From: Limnanthes douglasii subsp. nivea
Taxonomy: Eukaryota > Streptophyta > Magnoliopsida > Brassicales > Limnanthaceae
Length of the DNA stretch: 64,000 nucleotides
Assembly: GCA_036936605.1 (NCBI GenBank)
Contig: JAUPFV010000002.1
Location: 253,415,305-253,479,304, forward strand
Direction of reading: 5' to 3'
Part shown: piece after piece, positions 11,270 through 22,155 of the stretch
How positions within the stretch are numbered: position 1 is the stretch's first letter
Layout: each line of letters begins with the position of its first letter
Made by a program: the position numbers and the translations under genes
The notes under the pieces: generated by a model
Databases searched by the model: none
Told to the model about the DNA's origin: nothing
The model's input: only the letters and a program-made list of their open reading frames with translations

Positions 11270-14126
11270 AAAACAATTTTTTGGGGCTTATGACTACCTT
11301 TGTGCTAGTGAAAGAGCTGCTGAATACAAGGCAGCAGGTGTTATAGGCAACTCTCCTCAATTCTCTACGCAAACCACATTTTTAGGTAATTTTAAACCTA
11401 ATCAAAGTTCTCTTGTATTTCCAAGTTCATCCACCTCCAAATCTCAATAGTTTTTACCAACAAACTTTTCATAACCAACGCCTCAAAATGCTTTACAACC
11501 AACGCCTCAAAATTTTGTTTCTCATCAGAAGAACCGTAAAATAACACAAAGTTTACCTACTCAAAGAAGTAAAAAAGAAGATACATCACCTATCAATTCT
11601 AGTGTTCCTCAAACATCATGCAAGGTAACTCCTTTGATTCAACCAAAAACTCATCTTTTTCGAAGTGTTTATGTTAAAAAGAAAATATTTATAGTTATGA
11701 GAGATGTCGAGGCTGAAACTTCTTCTCAAAACATCACCAATAACCGTACACCATCATCTCCTTCACTGAGGGAGATTTTTGAGACCATCACAGAGTCTCA
11801 ACAAACTCCATCCAACCACCAAGAGGAAAACCCAGTCTCAACCTCAAATCCTCCTCGGTTAATAGACGAATCGTTTGAGGAAGAAGATAATTCAGAAGCG
11901 ACTCGTTCAGATGTAAAAGATGATGGAAGCGATGTCGCATCCGACACATAAGATGATGCTTCAAAACAAGGACCACTAGAGAGAAGAAGAAAGAAAAACA
12001 ATGTACCACTTGAAATTCACGTAGAGTTTGTTGCCTCAATGAGTGTAAACTTGAATCCACTCCTCCCCGAATATGTCATAGAGTTAAACAATGTGACATA
12101 CACTTACTATAGTGAAGCTCGAGCCAATTGCTTGAAGAAACAATGGGGAATGGCAGATAAAATTACGCTTTGACTTCCAAATAAGGCGGAGACTCCACTA
12201 GATTGTGGAGCAGATGAATTAGTGGAGTATCATAAGATCATCGATTGGGGTCTTTGATTCCTACTGGATCCGATGATAGTGAAGTGCTTTGAAATGTGGA
12301 ACCTCTACCTTAAACAAACGACACTGAATTCGTGTTTCACACTTCTGTCAACGATTATGGATTCTTGATTAAGTCAAACCCATCTCTCCATCAAAGACTT
12401 CCTCACCATGACTAGAATTTTGAATTGACCAGTGCTGCCCTTTTATTATCTAACACTGGTTGATGACTTCAAAATAATTGACAACCTACTCGAAACTGAC
12501 AAATTCTAGAAGCAGAAATTTGTCTCTATATATTAGGAGCGTGGGAGAATGGTAAACCAATATCCGAGGAAAACCATTCCAAACTTAACCTTGTCTAGAG
12601 AAGCATCAATAAGTTTTCTTATTTTCATTTCTTACTATTTTTACAACTTAAATAAGCTTTTTCATATGCATTGGTACTACATTCAAAACTTTCGAAGATA
12701 TACAACACTTACAAAGAGGATGCGAAAGATGTTTTTTTCTCAACTGGCCACTTGGGTAGAGAATCAATGGGGCAATGGACTTCACTCAGCTTTTCAACCC
12801 AACAATTTTATTAATAGTCATTTGTGGAGGATCTTCTTGGGTACCGACCTCCCCAAAAATTTAATGGAGCTACAAATCACAAATCTTGTTGAGAAAATAT
12901 TGTTAGAACAGGATGGTAAGGTCACTATACCTGTTCAAAAAGAAAAAAGACTACTGTCCCAACAAAAAATAACACTTCGGAAACTTCACCAGCTAAGAGA
13001 GTAAAAAAGAACTCTGAAACAAAATGTCTCTCAAGTACCTCATACCGAGGCTAAATAAACTGCAATAGAAGATCATCGAGAATGAAATACATTAGAATAT
13101 AATCAAGGGGAAATGGAAAAAGAACATCACTGAGGATATAACCATCCTTTTTCTGATGATTTAATTAGTGAAGAGGAGCTTCAAGCTCTCTACAAAGATA
13201 TGGATCTGAAGGTTCAACAAATTCAGGAACAGCTTCGACAAATCCATAAGGTTATTGCTCCCCGTTTACATGAAATTTTGAATTCATTTACTCACATGGT
13301 TTCCTCAGCAACTCTCACGCCTTACAATAATCAAACGTTCATCCCCTTCCAAGAGACATCCGAGGAAGTTATACTTGTCGTGTAACATTTTTACAACTTT
13401 TAAAAATGAGCAAAAGTATTATGCACAAAAGTAAATTCTTCTTGAAGCCATTTGGAAAATATGGCTAAGAGATGGTTATAAATAAAAATGATGTTGTTGC
13501 ACATAAACTATTGAGAGAAATATTTAGTAAACAACCTCAAGATCAGTTACATGTATTCGAAGTTGATAGATTGCAATATATCCATGGAGAAATCCAGCTC
13601 CAACGTCATCTTTGCTTTGTCCACGATCAACAAATCGAAGAACTCAAGACTTCTCATCAAGTTGTGATAGATGATCTTAAGGCTAAGCATGCTAAAGAAT
13701 TATCCGAAGAGCATAAAAAATATTCCACTCTTCAAGAATCTTTATATAAGAGTGAATAAGAAAAGAAAAAGCTGACAAACGATATGGCTGCTCTCAAGAA
13801 GACACTCAAAAGGAAAAAGAAGCTGTTGTGGAAACTGCTAATACTCAGTGTGGAGTAGATACATTCAGTCTCATAAAAAATAATGAGGGTCAGCAAACAA
13901 TTAATTTGCTTTGTGAAATCCATGCAGCGTTACCAAAATCAATTTTGTCAAACTTTGAGAAATCAATCTCATTGGATTTTTGTCCCAGCAAAGCCTTTGA
14001 TCCTATCTAGACAGATTCTTCCGAAGATGCGGAGTAAGAAGAAAATGCTACTGAATAAAGATACTCATCTGAAGAGAACTCCGAAGAAGACAATTAATTT
14101 GTTGTCCCCTTTTTGTGTGTAAGTTA
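11270..14126 (+). pseudogene. Decayed antisense gene of element A
   Basis: This is homologous in order to the spliced antisense gene of element C. Near 11300 a frame reads SERAAEYKAAGVIGNSP, compared with LEKAQRVEKEKRLAAGLP in C. A Ser/Thr/Pro-rich stretch (11634-11951) follows, then a region (about 12150-12480) at the place of the conserved domain. At 12720-12850 FSQLATWVENQWGNGLHSAF resembles INAWAAENWENRFHKAF in exon 2 of C. A coiled-coil segment follows (13472-13759, QLHVFEVDRLQYIHGEIQLQ). An AT-rich intron-like interval at about 12605-12690 sits where C has its intron, but its donor has decayed. Stops and frameshifts abolish the frame. The function of the family is unknown. Confidence 0.65.
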
Positions 14127-14204
14127 TAAAGTCATCAGATAGTGTATGTTGACTTTTTTTTGTATGGTATTTGAAATATATTTGGTAAGACCGAATTCTA
14201 ATCT

Positions 14205-15240
14205 TCAATGAACAAACACCCTTTCTCTTTTAACATTTATTTGTCTTATTATGAATGATTTTAACTTTATTAATAAGTCATTAATGTTACCAGGCATAGA
14301 ATCTCCTCTAAAGATTTCCAAGGACTTAAAATACTCACATAAATTTCGAACTTGTCCTTGCTCTACCGCTTCATCCACAACCATCAAAATTAATCGATAT
14401 GGATCTATATAGAAATATTTTAAAGTTGTGTCAAACTCATCGAACTTAGAGTCTAGAATCATCAGCGTACTTTCTTCCTTCGAATTCAGATTTGCTGCTT
14501 GTGAAGTCGATACACTTGGAGCTTTTGATCCATTGTTTTTCTCTTTAACAAAAGCAGTTAACTTTCCATTCTCTGTTAAAAGATGTATCTACTTTTTCAA
14601 AGTTATACAATCTACAGTATCATGCCCGATATAATTATGATACTTACATAATATGTTGTTGCGTTTTTCTCTTAGCCTATTTATCGGAGCTGATTTTTAA
14701 AGCTTATATATCCTTTGGACTTTTCATAAATCGTAGCAACATTCTGAGTTAGCTCAGTATAATACTCTAGCTTTATCCACTGATTTGACTTGGTCTTTGA
14801 AACTAATAACCTATAGCTTGAGTTGGATACTCTCTATTTCAAGGAGGCAAGTTGTTGTTATTCCTTGGACGAGGTGTCTCATAATTCGAAGAATGTCCTT
14901 GATTACTTGTCACATGTCCAGCATTCTTTTGACTAGGTCAAACCACTCCTGGAACCCTAGTTAATTCATTCACTTTAAATTGATAATCGACTTGAGCCAT
15001 TAACGCTCTAAAAGTCAAGGCTCTCCTCTTTGTTGTTTCATTTGCTAAATTAGTTGGTAATAAACTTTGTCGAAATCCAGCCATAGCCACCAACTCTTCA
15101 CAATTATCCAATCCTGCTTTTGTTAGCACGAAATGCTTTGTATAATCCTTTAGCTTCTCTCTTTCTCTCTCAATTCTCTTGTAGAGTAATATCGCCCTAG
15201 ATCGATATGGAATCAAGGTACCAATCAAAATCAAGAACTG
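14205..15240 (-). pseudogene. Gag fragment of element A
   Basis: Two minus-strand pieces match gag of element C. 15234-14938 carries TKHFVLTKAGLDNCEELVAM, where C has RFVNTKNGLADCFEQVAI, and then TKRRALTFRALMAQV. 14462-14205 carries FDEFDTTLKYFYIDP and EYFKSLEIFRGDSMPG, where C has FDVESEYLDPDP and KFFESLTIFGGDTM. The N-terminal part of gag and the 5' untranslated region are missing, because the first gag residues start almost at the primer-binding site. The C-terminal end stops about 80 bp from the antisense gene. Gag forms the particle that packages element RNA. Confidence 0.7.
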
Positions 15241-15258
15241 CCACTATGTTTGCCAATT

Positions 15259-15559
15259 TGTGAAATGTAAATTTAGATTCTTGAGAGAGAAAGAGAGAGT
15301 TCAATTATAGAGAGAGAAAGTTAATGTAAAGTCATTTTTGAACTAATGAACGTATCATCCCCTTTATTAAGAGCCTCCGCCTTTATTTATAGGTATATTA
15401 ACTTGTATAACTAATTCGGTTACATAAAGGATATAGCTGCATTATAGCCCTCCATATTTACAAACAGTCCAATTACTATCGATTAATTATATAATTTATC
15501 ATACATGACTTTAGTTTATTACATTTAAGCTCTCAATAATATATATATATCATTATCAA
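15259..15559 (-). repeat. 5' LTR of element A
   Basis: Partner of 10259-10555. On the minus strand it starts TGATAATG, contains the TATA-box candidate CTATAAATAAAG (15381-15392) and ends near TTTCACA, directly before the primer-binding-like AATTGGCAAACATAGTGG. TAGAG follows its outer edge at 15560-15564. Confidence 0.85.
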
Positions 15560-16650
15560 TAGAGTTGATTTTGTTTCCACAAACCTTTTTATATCGTCTA
15601 TTAGACTTTCTTTATCTCTCTAATTTGAATAGACTATGTAGTCTTCATATTTTTTTATCTCTTTCAAACTTATGAATTGGTTTTGAATGTCTTTCAAAGC
15701 ATTTTGTAGTTCTTTATACAGCATAGTGGGAGGCTATTGAACCATTCCATTGTTGTTGTTCTTAAGGTCATGACATAAGCTCAGTACTTCATACCATCAT
15801 CCTATCTGTATTAAGGCATTTTATTATTGAATTATTGGATTTGGTTTTCATGATCCCCTTGCCAATCGTACCTATCCATTTTGTGGTTATCTTAATACGG
15901 TCTCATTACTCAATATAATATCTTGAGGGGGCAATGATGACTCGTCGTCAGCTTAAGGCTTTTCATCCTAATACCAGTCATCTATACTGACAATCAACTG
16001 ATAATCCTTGTGGAACTCTGGCCATTTCTATGTTACGCTTTTAATCATATCTTGATCTTATGTCAACCTACCTGGTTGCATGGAACTAGGTGTTTGTATC
16101 CCGGTTGATACATCGAGGCACCCTGCATTCATCAAGGTACATTATATTAATGATTATCGTGAGTAGGATAATATGGATATCTTATTAGGATTCATTTTTC
16201 CACTTGAGGCAAGCTCAGTTAGGTTGTTTGGCCTGCATAAATAAATGAGACATAATTTGGCTATGGAGGATCACCTAATAAAGGCATATATCATTGTGGT
16301 TGCGGTGCATGTATTGGCACTACTCTCGTAGTCGATGAACTTTTAGCATCCTTATTTAGCTCGATGATTGGGTCCTCTCTTTTTTCCATTTGTTTTGATC
16401 TACTACTTTCCTTTCAGAGAAACGACTAGATGTTGGGGTTCTGCTCCTCCTCCTTTTCCTATGGCGTTATCATCGCCTTGGTCTTTGTGTTGGATTCTTG
16501 GTTAGAACTTTCATTTTCACTTCGTATATCTTTCTCTTATTTTTTTTTTGTTTTCACATTTTTTTTTCATATTTGTATCGTGATGACATTGAGATATCAT
16601 CATCTTCTTCCTCTTCCTCATCTCTTATATCTATTTTATGGATGATGGAC
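15560..16650 (-). pseudogene. Element B gag, N-terminal side of the interruption
   Basis: From 15560 upward the minus strand ends with RFVETKSTL, which continues into DYNDLVVVEAF on the far side of element A. Further upstream it reads a coiled-coil-like stretch (ELQNALKDIQNQFISLKEI, about 15660-15720) and KWPEFHKDY near 16020. Only the last part aligns to gag of C. The upstream part is assigned by position and reading direction and is less certain. Confidence 0.5.
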
Positions 16651-16929
16651 TTGGCTCTACGTGCATGAAATAGGAGTTGTTTCCAAAGATGCAAAAGATA
16701 TATTGTTTTTTTACTTCTCAACTGTTGATCCAAAAGTTCGATCTTAGTTGATAACTTAATCTAATTGAATTATTTACATGTTTAAATAAAAATTTTGAAG
16801 TTGTTGATTCGAACTAAACTATTTTTAAATTTTTCCAAAAAATTGGCATCCAAAATTTGTTTTTTATTAATGACTTTTTAATGCGATTATAATTTTATAA
16901 TATTTGATTTATTTGTGGTTAAGCTTATA

Positions 16930-17420
16930 TCCTAATATTTAAGATTCACAATGTACCATTGTTACCCATTATAGGTACACCATTGTATGGAATCACCAAA
17001 CCTACTGTACAGTTATTATTTGGATTTTCAGATATAAGTTTTTCTTTACGTAGGTTTGGGTCCCACAAGATCTTCAATTGATCCTGCATTGATATGTAAA
17101 GATCCAAGTTATTATTTTTGGCTGTTTAGTATTTTTGTAAGGTTCTCATTTTCCTTTTCACCTACTAGTTTAAAGCAGTTGAAGCTTCGACGCTGGTAGC
17201 ACAATTATCAAGTGATTAAACTTATTTGTTTTACTCATCTACACGAATATACCAACTGAGAATTCATTTCTAGGCATATATTATTAATGAACGATATACA
17301 TCAATATTTATATACTTTTAAGAACAATCCGAGTATATGATTATAGCTACGTTTTTCAAATTTAACATTTGTATCAATACTTTTAAAGGTACCTAATTTT
17401 ATTTAGGTTGTATTTATAAA
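16930..17420. repeat. Dispersed repeat block, copy 1
   Basis: It aligns in the same orientation and order with about 28230-28905. Shared landmarks are CAAT-TACCATT-TTACC at 16961, GAATCACCAA, GGGTCCCAC, ATGTAAAGAT, AAGTGATTAAACTTATTTGTTTTA (17213-17236; TTAAGTGATTCAATTTATTT in copy 2), GAATTCATTTC and GATATACATCAA. The family was not recognised. It could be part of an LTR, a non-autonomous DNA transposon or an old segmental duplicate. Divergence is high. The space from 16650 to 16930 shows nothing recognisable. Confidence 0.6.
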
Positions 17421-17499
17421 TTTAAAAAAGATTAAACTTATTAATTTATGACCCTACATACTCAAGTTATAAAATCTATAAATTTATTAAAACAATAAT

Positions 17500-17931
17500 T
17501 TTAGGATTTATTATGCAAGGTAGCAAATGTTCAAACAGAACAAAATAAAAAGGAAAAAAATACATGATTCAACGTGGTTCGGCTATTGTCTACGTTTACG
17601 GGAACCGTCAGAAAAAAGTGTTTCACTATAATAGAAAAGCGTTACCGATTTTCGTATTACTTTTTGTGTATTCTAGTAATCTATTTTTATAGAATAAATA
17701 GATTTATTAGACAATTAGCCTAATCGGATCATATACACAAAACTGTCCATGACACTAGATTGTACCAACATACACGGTACACTATTATGACATTACATTG
17801 TAACATCAAACATGATACACTATGAAGACATTATTTGACTCATATTTAACATGCAAAGTACTTAACAAGAAACAGGACAAAGAATGTATATCGCCAAACA
17901 CTTATGTTGAGTGTTGATTATTCACTATAAA
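17500..17931 (-). mobile_element. Possible 3' LTR of the copia remnant
   Basis: This lies immediately downstream (minus strand) of the copia RNase H end. A purine-rich GAGTGAGAAGAATATGAG on the minus strand precedes it. It contains GATTCAACGTGGTTCGGC, a kind of sequence often seen in copia LTRs. No partner LTR is in the window, so both limits are guesses. Confidence 0.35.
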
Positions 17932-17963
17932 AAAAACTCATATTCTTCTCACTCACCAAATGT

Positions 17964-18370
17964 CTTAAACTTTCAAACTGATATTGCCTTGGTCCTTATA
18001 TCTGCTGGATTATCTTGTATAGATACTTTTTCCACATCAAAAATTCCCTTTGATATTATATCACGAATAAACTGATACATGACATCTATGTGCTTCATAC
18101 GCTCGTGGTACATCTAGTTCCCTGTATGGTGTATGACATTTTGACTATCACAAAACACTTATGTAGTAGTCCTATCCTGGCCCAAATTTGCCATCAAACC
18201 TTGCAACCATAGTGTCTCTTTATCTGTTTCTGTTACCATCATGTACTCTGCCTCTGTTGTAGACAAAACTACTGTAGCTTGAAACTTTGCTTTCCACCTG
18301 ATCGCACTCCCAACTAAAGTAAATATATATATATATTGTCAGAGATCTTATTTTATCCATATCACCTGCA
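17964..18370 (-). pseudogene. Copia RNase H end, duplicate copy A
   Basis: The minus strand encodes the C-terminal RNase H end of a Ty1/copia polyprotein: ATVVLSTTEAEYMMV-like sequence, ETLWLQGLMADLGQD, MYHERMKHIDVMYQFIRD and VSIQDNPADI. It is about 96% identical by eye to 24545-24950, on the other side of the MULE. Both copies share the same in-frame TAG in place of a residue before MYHERMKHID, so the copia was already dead before the duplication. Copy A continues leftward into the element's 3' end, while copy B does not. After 18370 there are 14 unmatched bases, then the MULE terminus. Confidence 0.85.
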
Positions 18371-18384
18371 TGTCAAGCTATATA

Positions 18385-18413
18385 TACCCAATTCAGGTTT
18401 AAGTATACCCAAA
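18385..18413 (+). repeat. Left terminal inverted repeat of the MULE
   Basis: TACCCAATTCAGGTTTAA followed by GTATACCCAAA. It is the reverse complement of 24515-24543 with one mismatch. A further TATACCCA lies about 15 bp inside. Confidence 0.8.
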
Positions 18414-18644
18414 GGTGATATAAGTATACCCATTTTGTTTCCAAAAATACCCTTTCTAGGTATATAAGCCTAATTTTTTTACTAACTTCCATCTACAACA
18501 TTTTTCCCTACACTTTCTCTTACTTCCCTCACTTCTCTCACTTCTCTCTAACTCTCAAACTCTCTTCACTCAAACACTCTCACTTCTCTCTCAATTTTTC
18601 CGGCGAGCCACCACCACCACCACTCATCCTCCTCCTCCTTCATC

Positions 18645-21350
18645 ATGGTGAGGAACAAAAACCCCCCACCACCACCTACGTAAGTTCCCTAACCTAAATT
18701 TGTTTGTTAATTTTGTTAGTTTTAGGTATGAATTTTAGATTTAGGTTAGATTTAGGGTAGAATTTAGGATTTAGGTTAGATTTAGGGCTCAAATTGCTTA
18801 AATTATTAAGGTTTAGTGGCCATTTTCCAGCCAAGTTATCGGCTGGAAAATGGCCGGCATAGGGCACCGGTGGTGCGCCTTGGGCAGCATCATCGGTGCG
18901 AGCAGTTGTACCACTCGGTACACCTGCTGTGTACCGAGCGGCACACATACTGTGTACCGAGCGGTACAGGCACCTGTGTCGCTCGGTACATGGTGCCCGT
19001 GCCGCTCGGTACGGCTTGCTGCGTACCTATGGTGCGGTGTTTTTTTTTTTAAACAATTGTCGAATTTGTGTTACAAAGGTTTTACATTTGCATTTTTTAA
19101 AAAAATTTGAAATTTATTAGAAATTACTTTCTATAGGGAGCTCGATTGCGAATTAGAGTGTTGATGTTTTTAATTTTGTGGGTTACATCATATGTTACTG
19201 TTATTAATTTCGTGATTTGTTTTGTATTTTTGTAGGTCAGACGCGGTTGAGGAGCGACGTCTTCCTCGATCTAGGGCGTATCCCCCTGGGTCACGGACGC
19301 CAACCCCGGGGAAGAGTCTAAATACTGTACGGGCCGTCGAGCATGAGCGGGTCCGCGATGCCAAGCGCGGACGAGATTAACTTGAGGACCCTAAGACTAT
19401 TCGTCTTAGGGAGGAGGAGGACATGATAAGGAGTGATTGGGCTTTGCGCCGAATCAACCATGGGAAGAGGAAGGAAAAAGCCACAGAGATTGCGGTAGAT
19501 GATACCAGAGGCGGAGGCTCCTCACGACGAGCGACGTCTTCATCACATCGATCACCACCTCCCACTGCTAGTGATGCACCACCTCCCTCTCCCGCTCGCA
19601 GAGGTCTGTCCCCTGCGCATACTAGTACACATCCACCACGTGTTATTGACAGGGTGGATGCCACTGGGGACCTTGAGCAGGACACCATCGATGAGGAGCA
19701 TATCGATGCGATCCACACAAAGAAGCAACGGAAGACGTTTGCATTTCTCAAATGCAACAAGATACCTTGGTTTCCTGACTACAAGGAGCACGAGACGTAC
19801 CACGTCTTCATAGGAAAGGTAAGTACCAAACCATTAAACGTCTAGTCTAAGGTTTTACTATTATTATGTTCTGACTTAGTTTTTTATTTACAGAGTCGCA
19901 CTACATTGGGCATACAGGCACATTATAATGTGATTCGTATATGGGACCTCAATGCTCAGCCAGAGGTGCAGCGACATTTGGTGCAGACTACTTTCGGTCC
20001 TCTTATAGCCCACTTACCTCAGTACTTCACGCACTCCGTGCTTGATAGGGTTTTTATTGAGCGTTGGCATCAGGAGACAAACACGTTCCATTTCTCATTT
20101 GGGGAGATGACGATTACCCTTGACGATGTCAGCTGCATTACAGGTCTCCCTGTAGTTGGCCGGACCTTGGATGTAGTCACAGCTCCACGTGATGAGGCAT
20201 ACAGCTACTATGCTAGTATATTAGGTTTGACAGTGGATGAGGTCCGCGCAGAGATACAGTCCACTAGAGGCGTTGGCTTCAAGATCAAGTGGCTGCGGGA
20301 GACTTTTACCAGGGGTCGCTACGTTAAGGAGACTGATGCTGAGACTATCTGCCAGGTATCACGAGCATACCTTATGTTCTTATTTGGTTGCACTATTTTT
20401 GCGGATACTAGTCAGAAAAGCGTCAAGGATGACTACTTGTACGGGTTGGCGAATATGGATTATGGGTTGTGAGACATCGCATAGGGTACGAGTGCATTGG
20501 CATTTCTTTTCCGTGGTTTGGGTGATGCTTCGAAAGCATCGAAGGATGACCTTTATGGATTTGTAGCTATGCTTGATTGCTAGATTTATGACCACTTCCC
20601 CGCGTTAAGAGCCTCAGAGAATGCGGACCACGTAGCGAGGCAGCCTAGAATTGTGAAGTGGCTACCGAAGCGGATTGTTGGGCAAAACATCCGCCCTAAA
20701 TCGGTTGTTCGTACTCTCCTTGCAGATCAGAAGGAGACAGATGTAAGTGTTTAAATTTTATCAGTCATGAACATTTTAATATTAAGTTTTATTTTTTTAA
20801 ACAGTCTAAGTGTTTTATTGTTTTGGAACATGTCATATTTGAGCCATACCAGGACATTAAAGTCCAGTTCCCCGTGCAGGAGATCCGCACCATCGTTTAT
20901 CCTTTGCGGATGATGAGCACGGTCGAGGGCTACATGCCTGATCGGGTTATGCGCCAGTTCGGACGGGTTCCATATGAGCCCGAACTCCCACTTATACTCC
21001 GACCGGGTTACAAGAAAGGAGATTTAGCGAGGTACACGTGGCGAGAGAGTGCATGGCTAGATTGGCGTCAGCACTTGCTTTCTGAGGATCGGTTGACCGT
21101 TACCATTGCCATATATAGACAGTCTGCGACGAACACCTACTGGAGGTACCTGGCTGAGTATGGTTGGCAAACAATTACTCCACCACCACGTACTACGGAC
21201 GACAGATTGCTAGACGTTGTTCACTCGATTGTTACTATGCCTGTAGAGCGTGGGGAAGCGGGTTCACTTAGGTGGAGAGATCAAGTCTTGCGGCTCTTCT
21301 CTCCTTGGTTGTTTGTCCTCATTATTGGACTTGTTTTAGCTTTGTTGTGA
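18645..21350 (+). pseudogene. Plant mobile domain (PMD, MAIN-like) gene, 4 exons, 4 premature stops
   Basis: Exons fit canonical splice sites: 18645-18679 (ATG, donor GTAAGT), 19236-19818 (after TTTTTGTAG; donor GTAAGT), 19894-20742 (after TTATTTACAG; donor GTAAGT) and 20805-21350 (after TTTTTAAACAG). Together they are 2013 nt, an exact 671 codons. The PMD core begins in exon 3 (WHQETNTFHFSFGEMTITLD, then VSCITGLPVVGR) and continues with ALAFLFRGLGDAS and, in exon 4, FEPYQDIKVQFPVQEI and YWRYL. The family is plant-specific, occurs in retroelements and MULEs, and host members (MAIN, MAIL) act in gene silencing and genome stability. In-frame stops are at 19378 (TAA), 20470 (TGA), 20482 (TAG) and about 20581 (TAG). 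Each is explained by one C:G to T:A change. The C-terminus ends in a hydrophobic stretch. Intron 1 holds palindromic array 1. Confidence 0.85.
18907..19036. repeat. Palindromic array 1 (23-bp period), in intron 1 of the PMD gene
   Basis: Six units start at 18907, 18930, 18953, 18976, 18999 and 19021. Each is a 16-bp imperfect palindrome (best TGTACCGAGCGGTACA at 18953) plus a 7-bp spacer. This array's flavour is CCGAGCGG or CCGCTCGG in either orientation, the last unit being CCTATGG. A related GCACCGGTGGTGC precedes it at 18864. The unit geometry is the same as in arrays 2 and 3. Confidence 0.9.
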
Positions 21351-21678
21351 TCTATCTTTTTCATAGACTTGTTAGTTGTTTATCCATTCGTAGGATTTGT
21401 TAAACTATCATATTTTGTATTATGACATCTACTGTGTTATTTCTATTGTTTCTTTCAGATTTGTTAAACTTAATTTGAATTCTTAATTAAAATTTATAAT
21501 CCGCAAATGAACATAAATCGCACCATTCATACCATCAAACCTTTAAAACATAACAATAATTTAACAAAATTTATCAACCGTTATAAAAAAAACACCATCA
21601 AACCCACTCCAATCCATGCCCTATAGCTTACTTTTTTAAACCAAAACAAAAAAAAATCCAAAAAATTACAAGTTATTG
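21351..21678. other. MULE spacer, no gene seen
   Basis: AT-rich 3' flank of the PMD gene, without open frames or repeats of note. It probably includes the transcript end of the PMD gene, but no clear signal was singled out. Confidence 0.4.
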
Positions 21679-21992
21679 TGCACCATTGGTACGCAGTCAG
21701 TAGTACCTATAGTGCACACTACTGCGTACCAATGGTACAACAGTGTGTGCAACATGGGTACTGTAGAAGGCGTACCCATGGTGTGCTGTACCATCGGTAA
21801 AAGGGTATGTACCGATGGTACCACCCCATTTTACCGATGGTACCATGCACCGGTCGGCATGCCATGCACCGGCCGGTGCAAAGCACCATCGGTACACAGC
21901 AGTGTGGTGTACCATCGGTACACTCGACTGTGCATCATAGGTACACTACACTGTGCACCATAGGTACATAGTAGACAGTACCTATGGTGCGC
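21679..21992. repeat. Palindromic array 2 (22-23-bp period), between the PMD gene and the small ORF
   Basis: About 14 units: 21679, 21702, 21725, 21748, 21771, then tighter spacing (21787, 21808, 21830, 21846, 21865, 21882), then 21908, 21931, 21954 and 21977. Typical 16-mers are TGTACCATCGGTACAC, TGTACCGATGGTACCA and the perfect palindrome TGCACCGGCCGGTGCA (21865). This array's flavour is ACCATCGGT or ACCGATGGT, distinct from arrays 1 and 3. It ends about 90 bp upstream of the TATA-like motif of the small ORF. Confidence 0.9.
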
Positions 21993-22082
21993 AATTGAAA
22001 CTTGGAATTTTTTCCCGGTTTTTTTTCCCGCGTTTTCTATTTTCGCGCTCTTAAATTCCCGCCAAATTAACCTTTCATTTTT

Positions 22083-22090
22083 CTATTTAA
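22083..22090 (+). promoter_or_regulatory. TATA-box candidate upstream of the small MULE ORF
   Basis: TATTTAAA, 66 bp before the ATG at 22156. It is followed after about 30 bp by CA-rich sequence suited to a transcription start. No other promoter element was identified. Confidence 0.45.
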
Positions 22091-22155
22091 AGAAGTCTAT
22101 CTTACAACACCAAACGCACAAAACTCTCCTTCAAACATAGTTGAGGTCTTTGTTA

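Larger units (their letters stand above)
10259..15559 (-). mobile_element. Element A: pol-less Tat-like LTR element with gag fragment and antisense gene
   Basis: Two direct repeats of about 300 bp (10259-10555 and 15259-15559) bound a 5.3-kb element read on the minus strand. Next to the inner end of the right LTR is AATTGGCAAACATAGTGG, equivalent to the AATTGGCGACCAGTGGG that follows the 5' LTR of element C (primer-binding position). Next to the inner end of the left LTR is a polypurine tract. Between them lie only a shortened gag (15234-14205) and an opposite-strand gene (11270-14126). Protease, RT, RNase H and integrase are absent, with the junction between about 14126 and 14205. The element would have moved using enzymes from a relative. 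The LTRs differ at roughly 15% of positions by eye, so the insertion is old. Confidence 0.8.
6900..16650 (-). mobile_element. Element B: old Tat-lineage Ty3/gypsy element (minus), split by element A
   Basis: Reading leftward on the minus strand, sequence from about 16.6 kb to 15560 and from 10258 to 6900 aligns in order with gag, protease, RT N-terminus, RNase H, a second RNase H region and integrase of element C. It is interrupted in gag by element A. The gag reading continues across the insertion: RFVETKSTL ends at about 15566 and DYNDLVVVEAF resumes at about 10250, matching the C segment around RFVNTKNGL. The pol has lost the RT core and the integrase core by internal deletions and carries many stops. 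LTRs were not identified, and both outer limits are approximate. Confidence 0.75.

Noticed and set aside
16961..17000. Possible outlying unit of the palindromic arrays (TGTACCATTGTTACCC)
   Set aside because: Only partial resemblance. The same stretch is explained by alignment with the dispersed block at 28.25 kb.
18816..19120. Open frames on both strands over palindromic array 1
   Set aside because: They arise from the GC-rich repeat and lie inside intron 1 of the PMD gene.
21676..21963. Cys- and Tyr-rich open frames over array 2
   Set aside because: Frames forced by the 23-bp palindromic units. No protein family fits.
21679..21992. CRISPR-like array of repeats and spacers
   Set aside because: Plant nuclear context, 16-bp units with 7-bp spacers, no cas genes. 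The geometry does not fit CRISPR.
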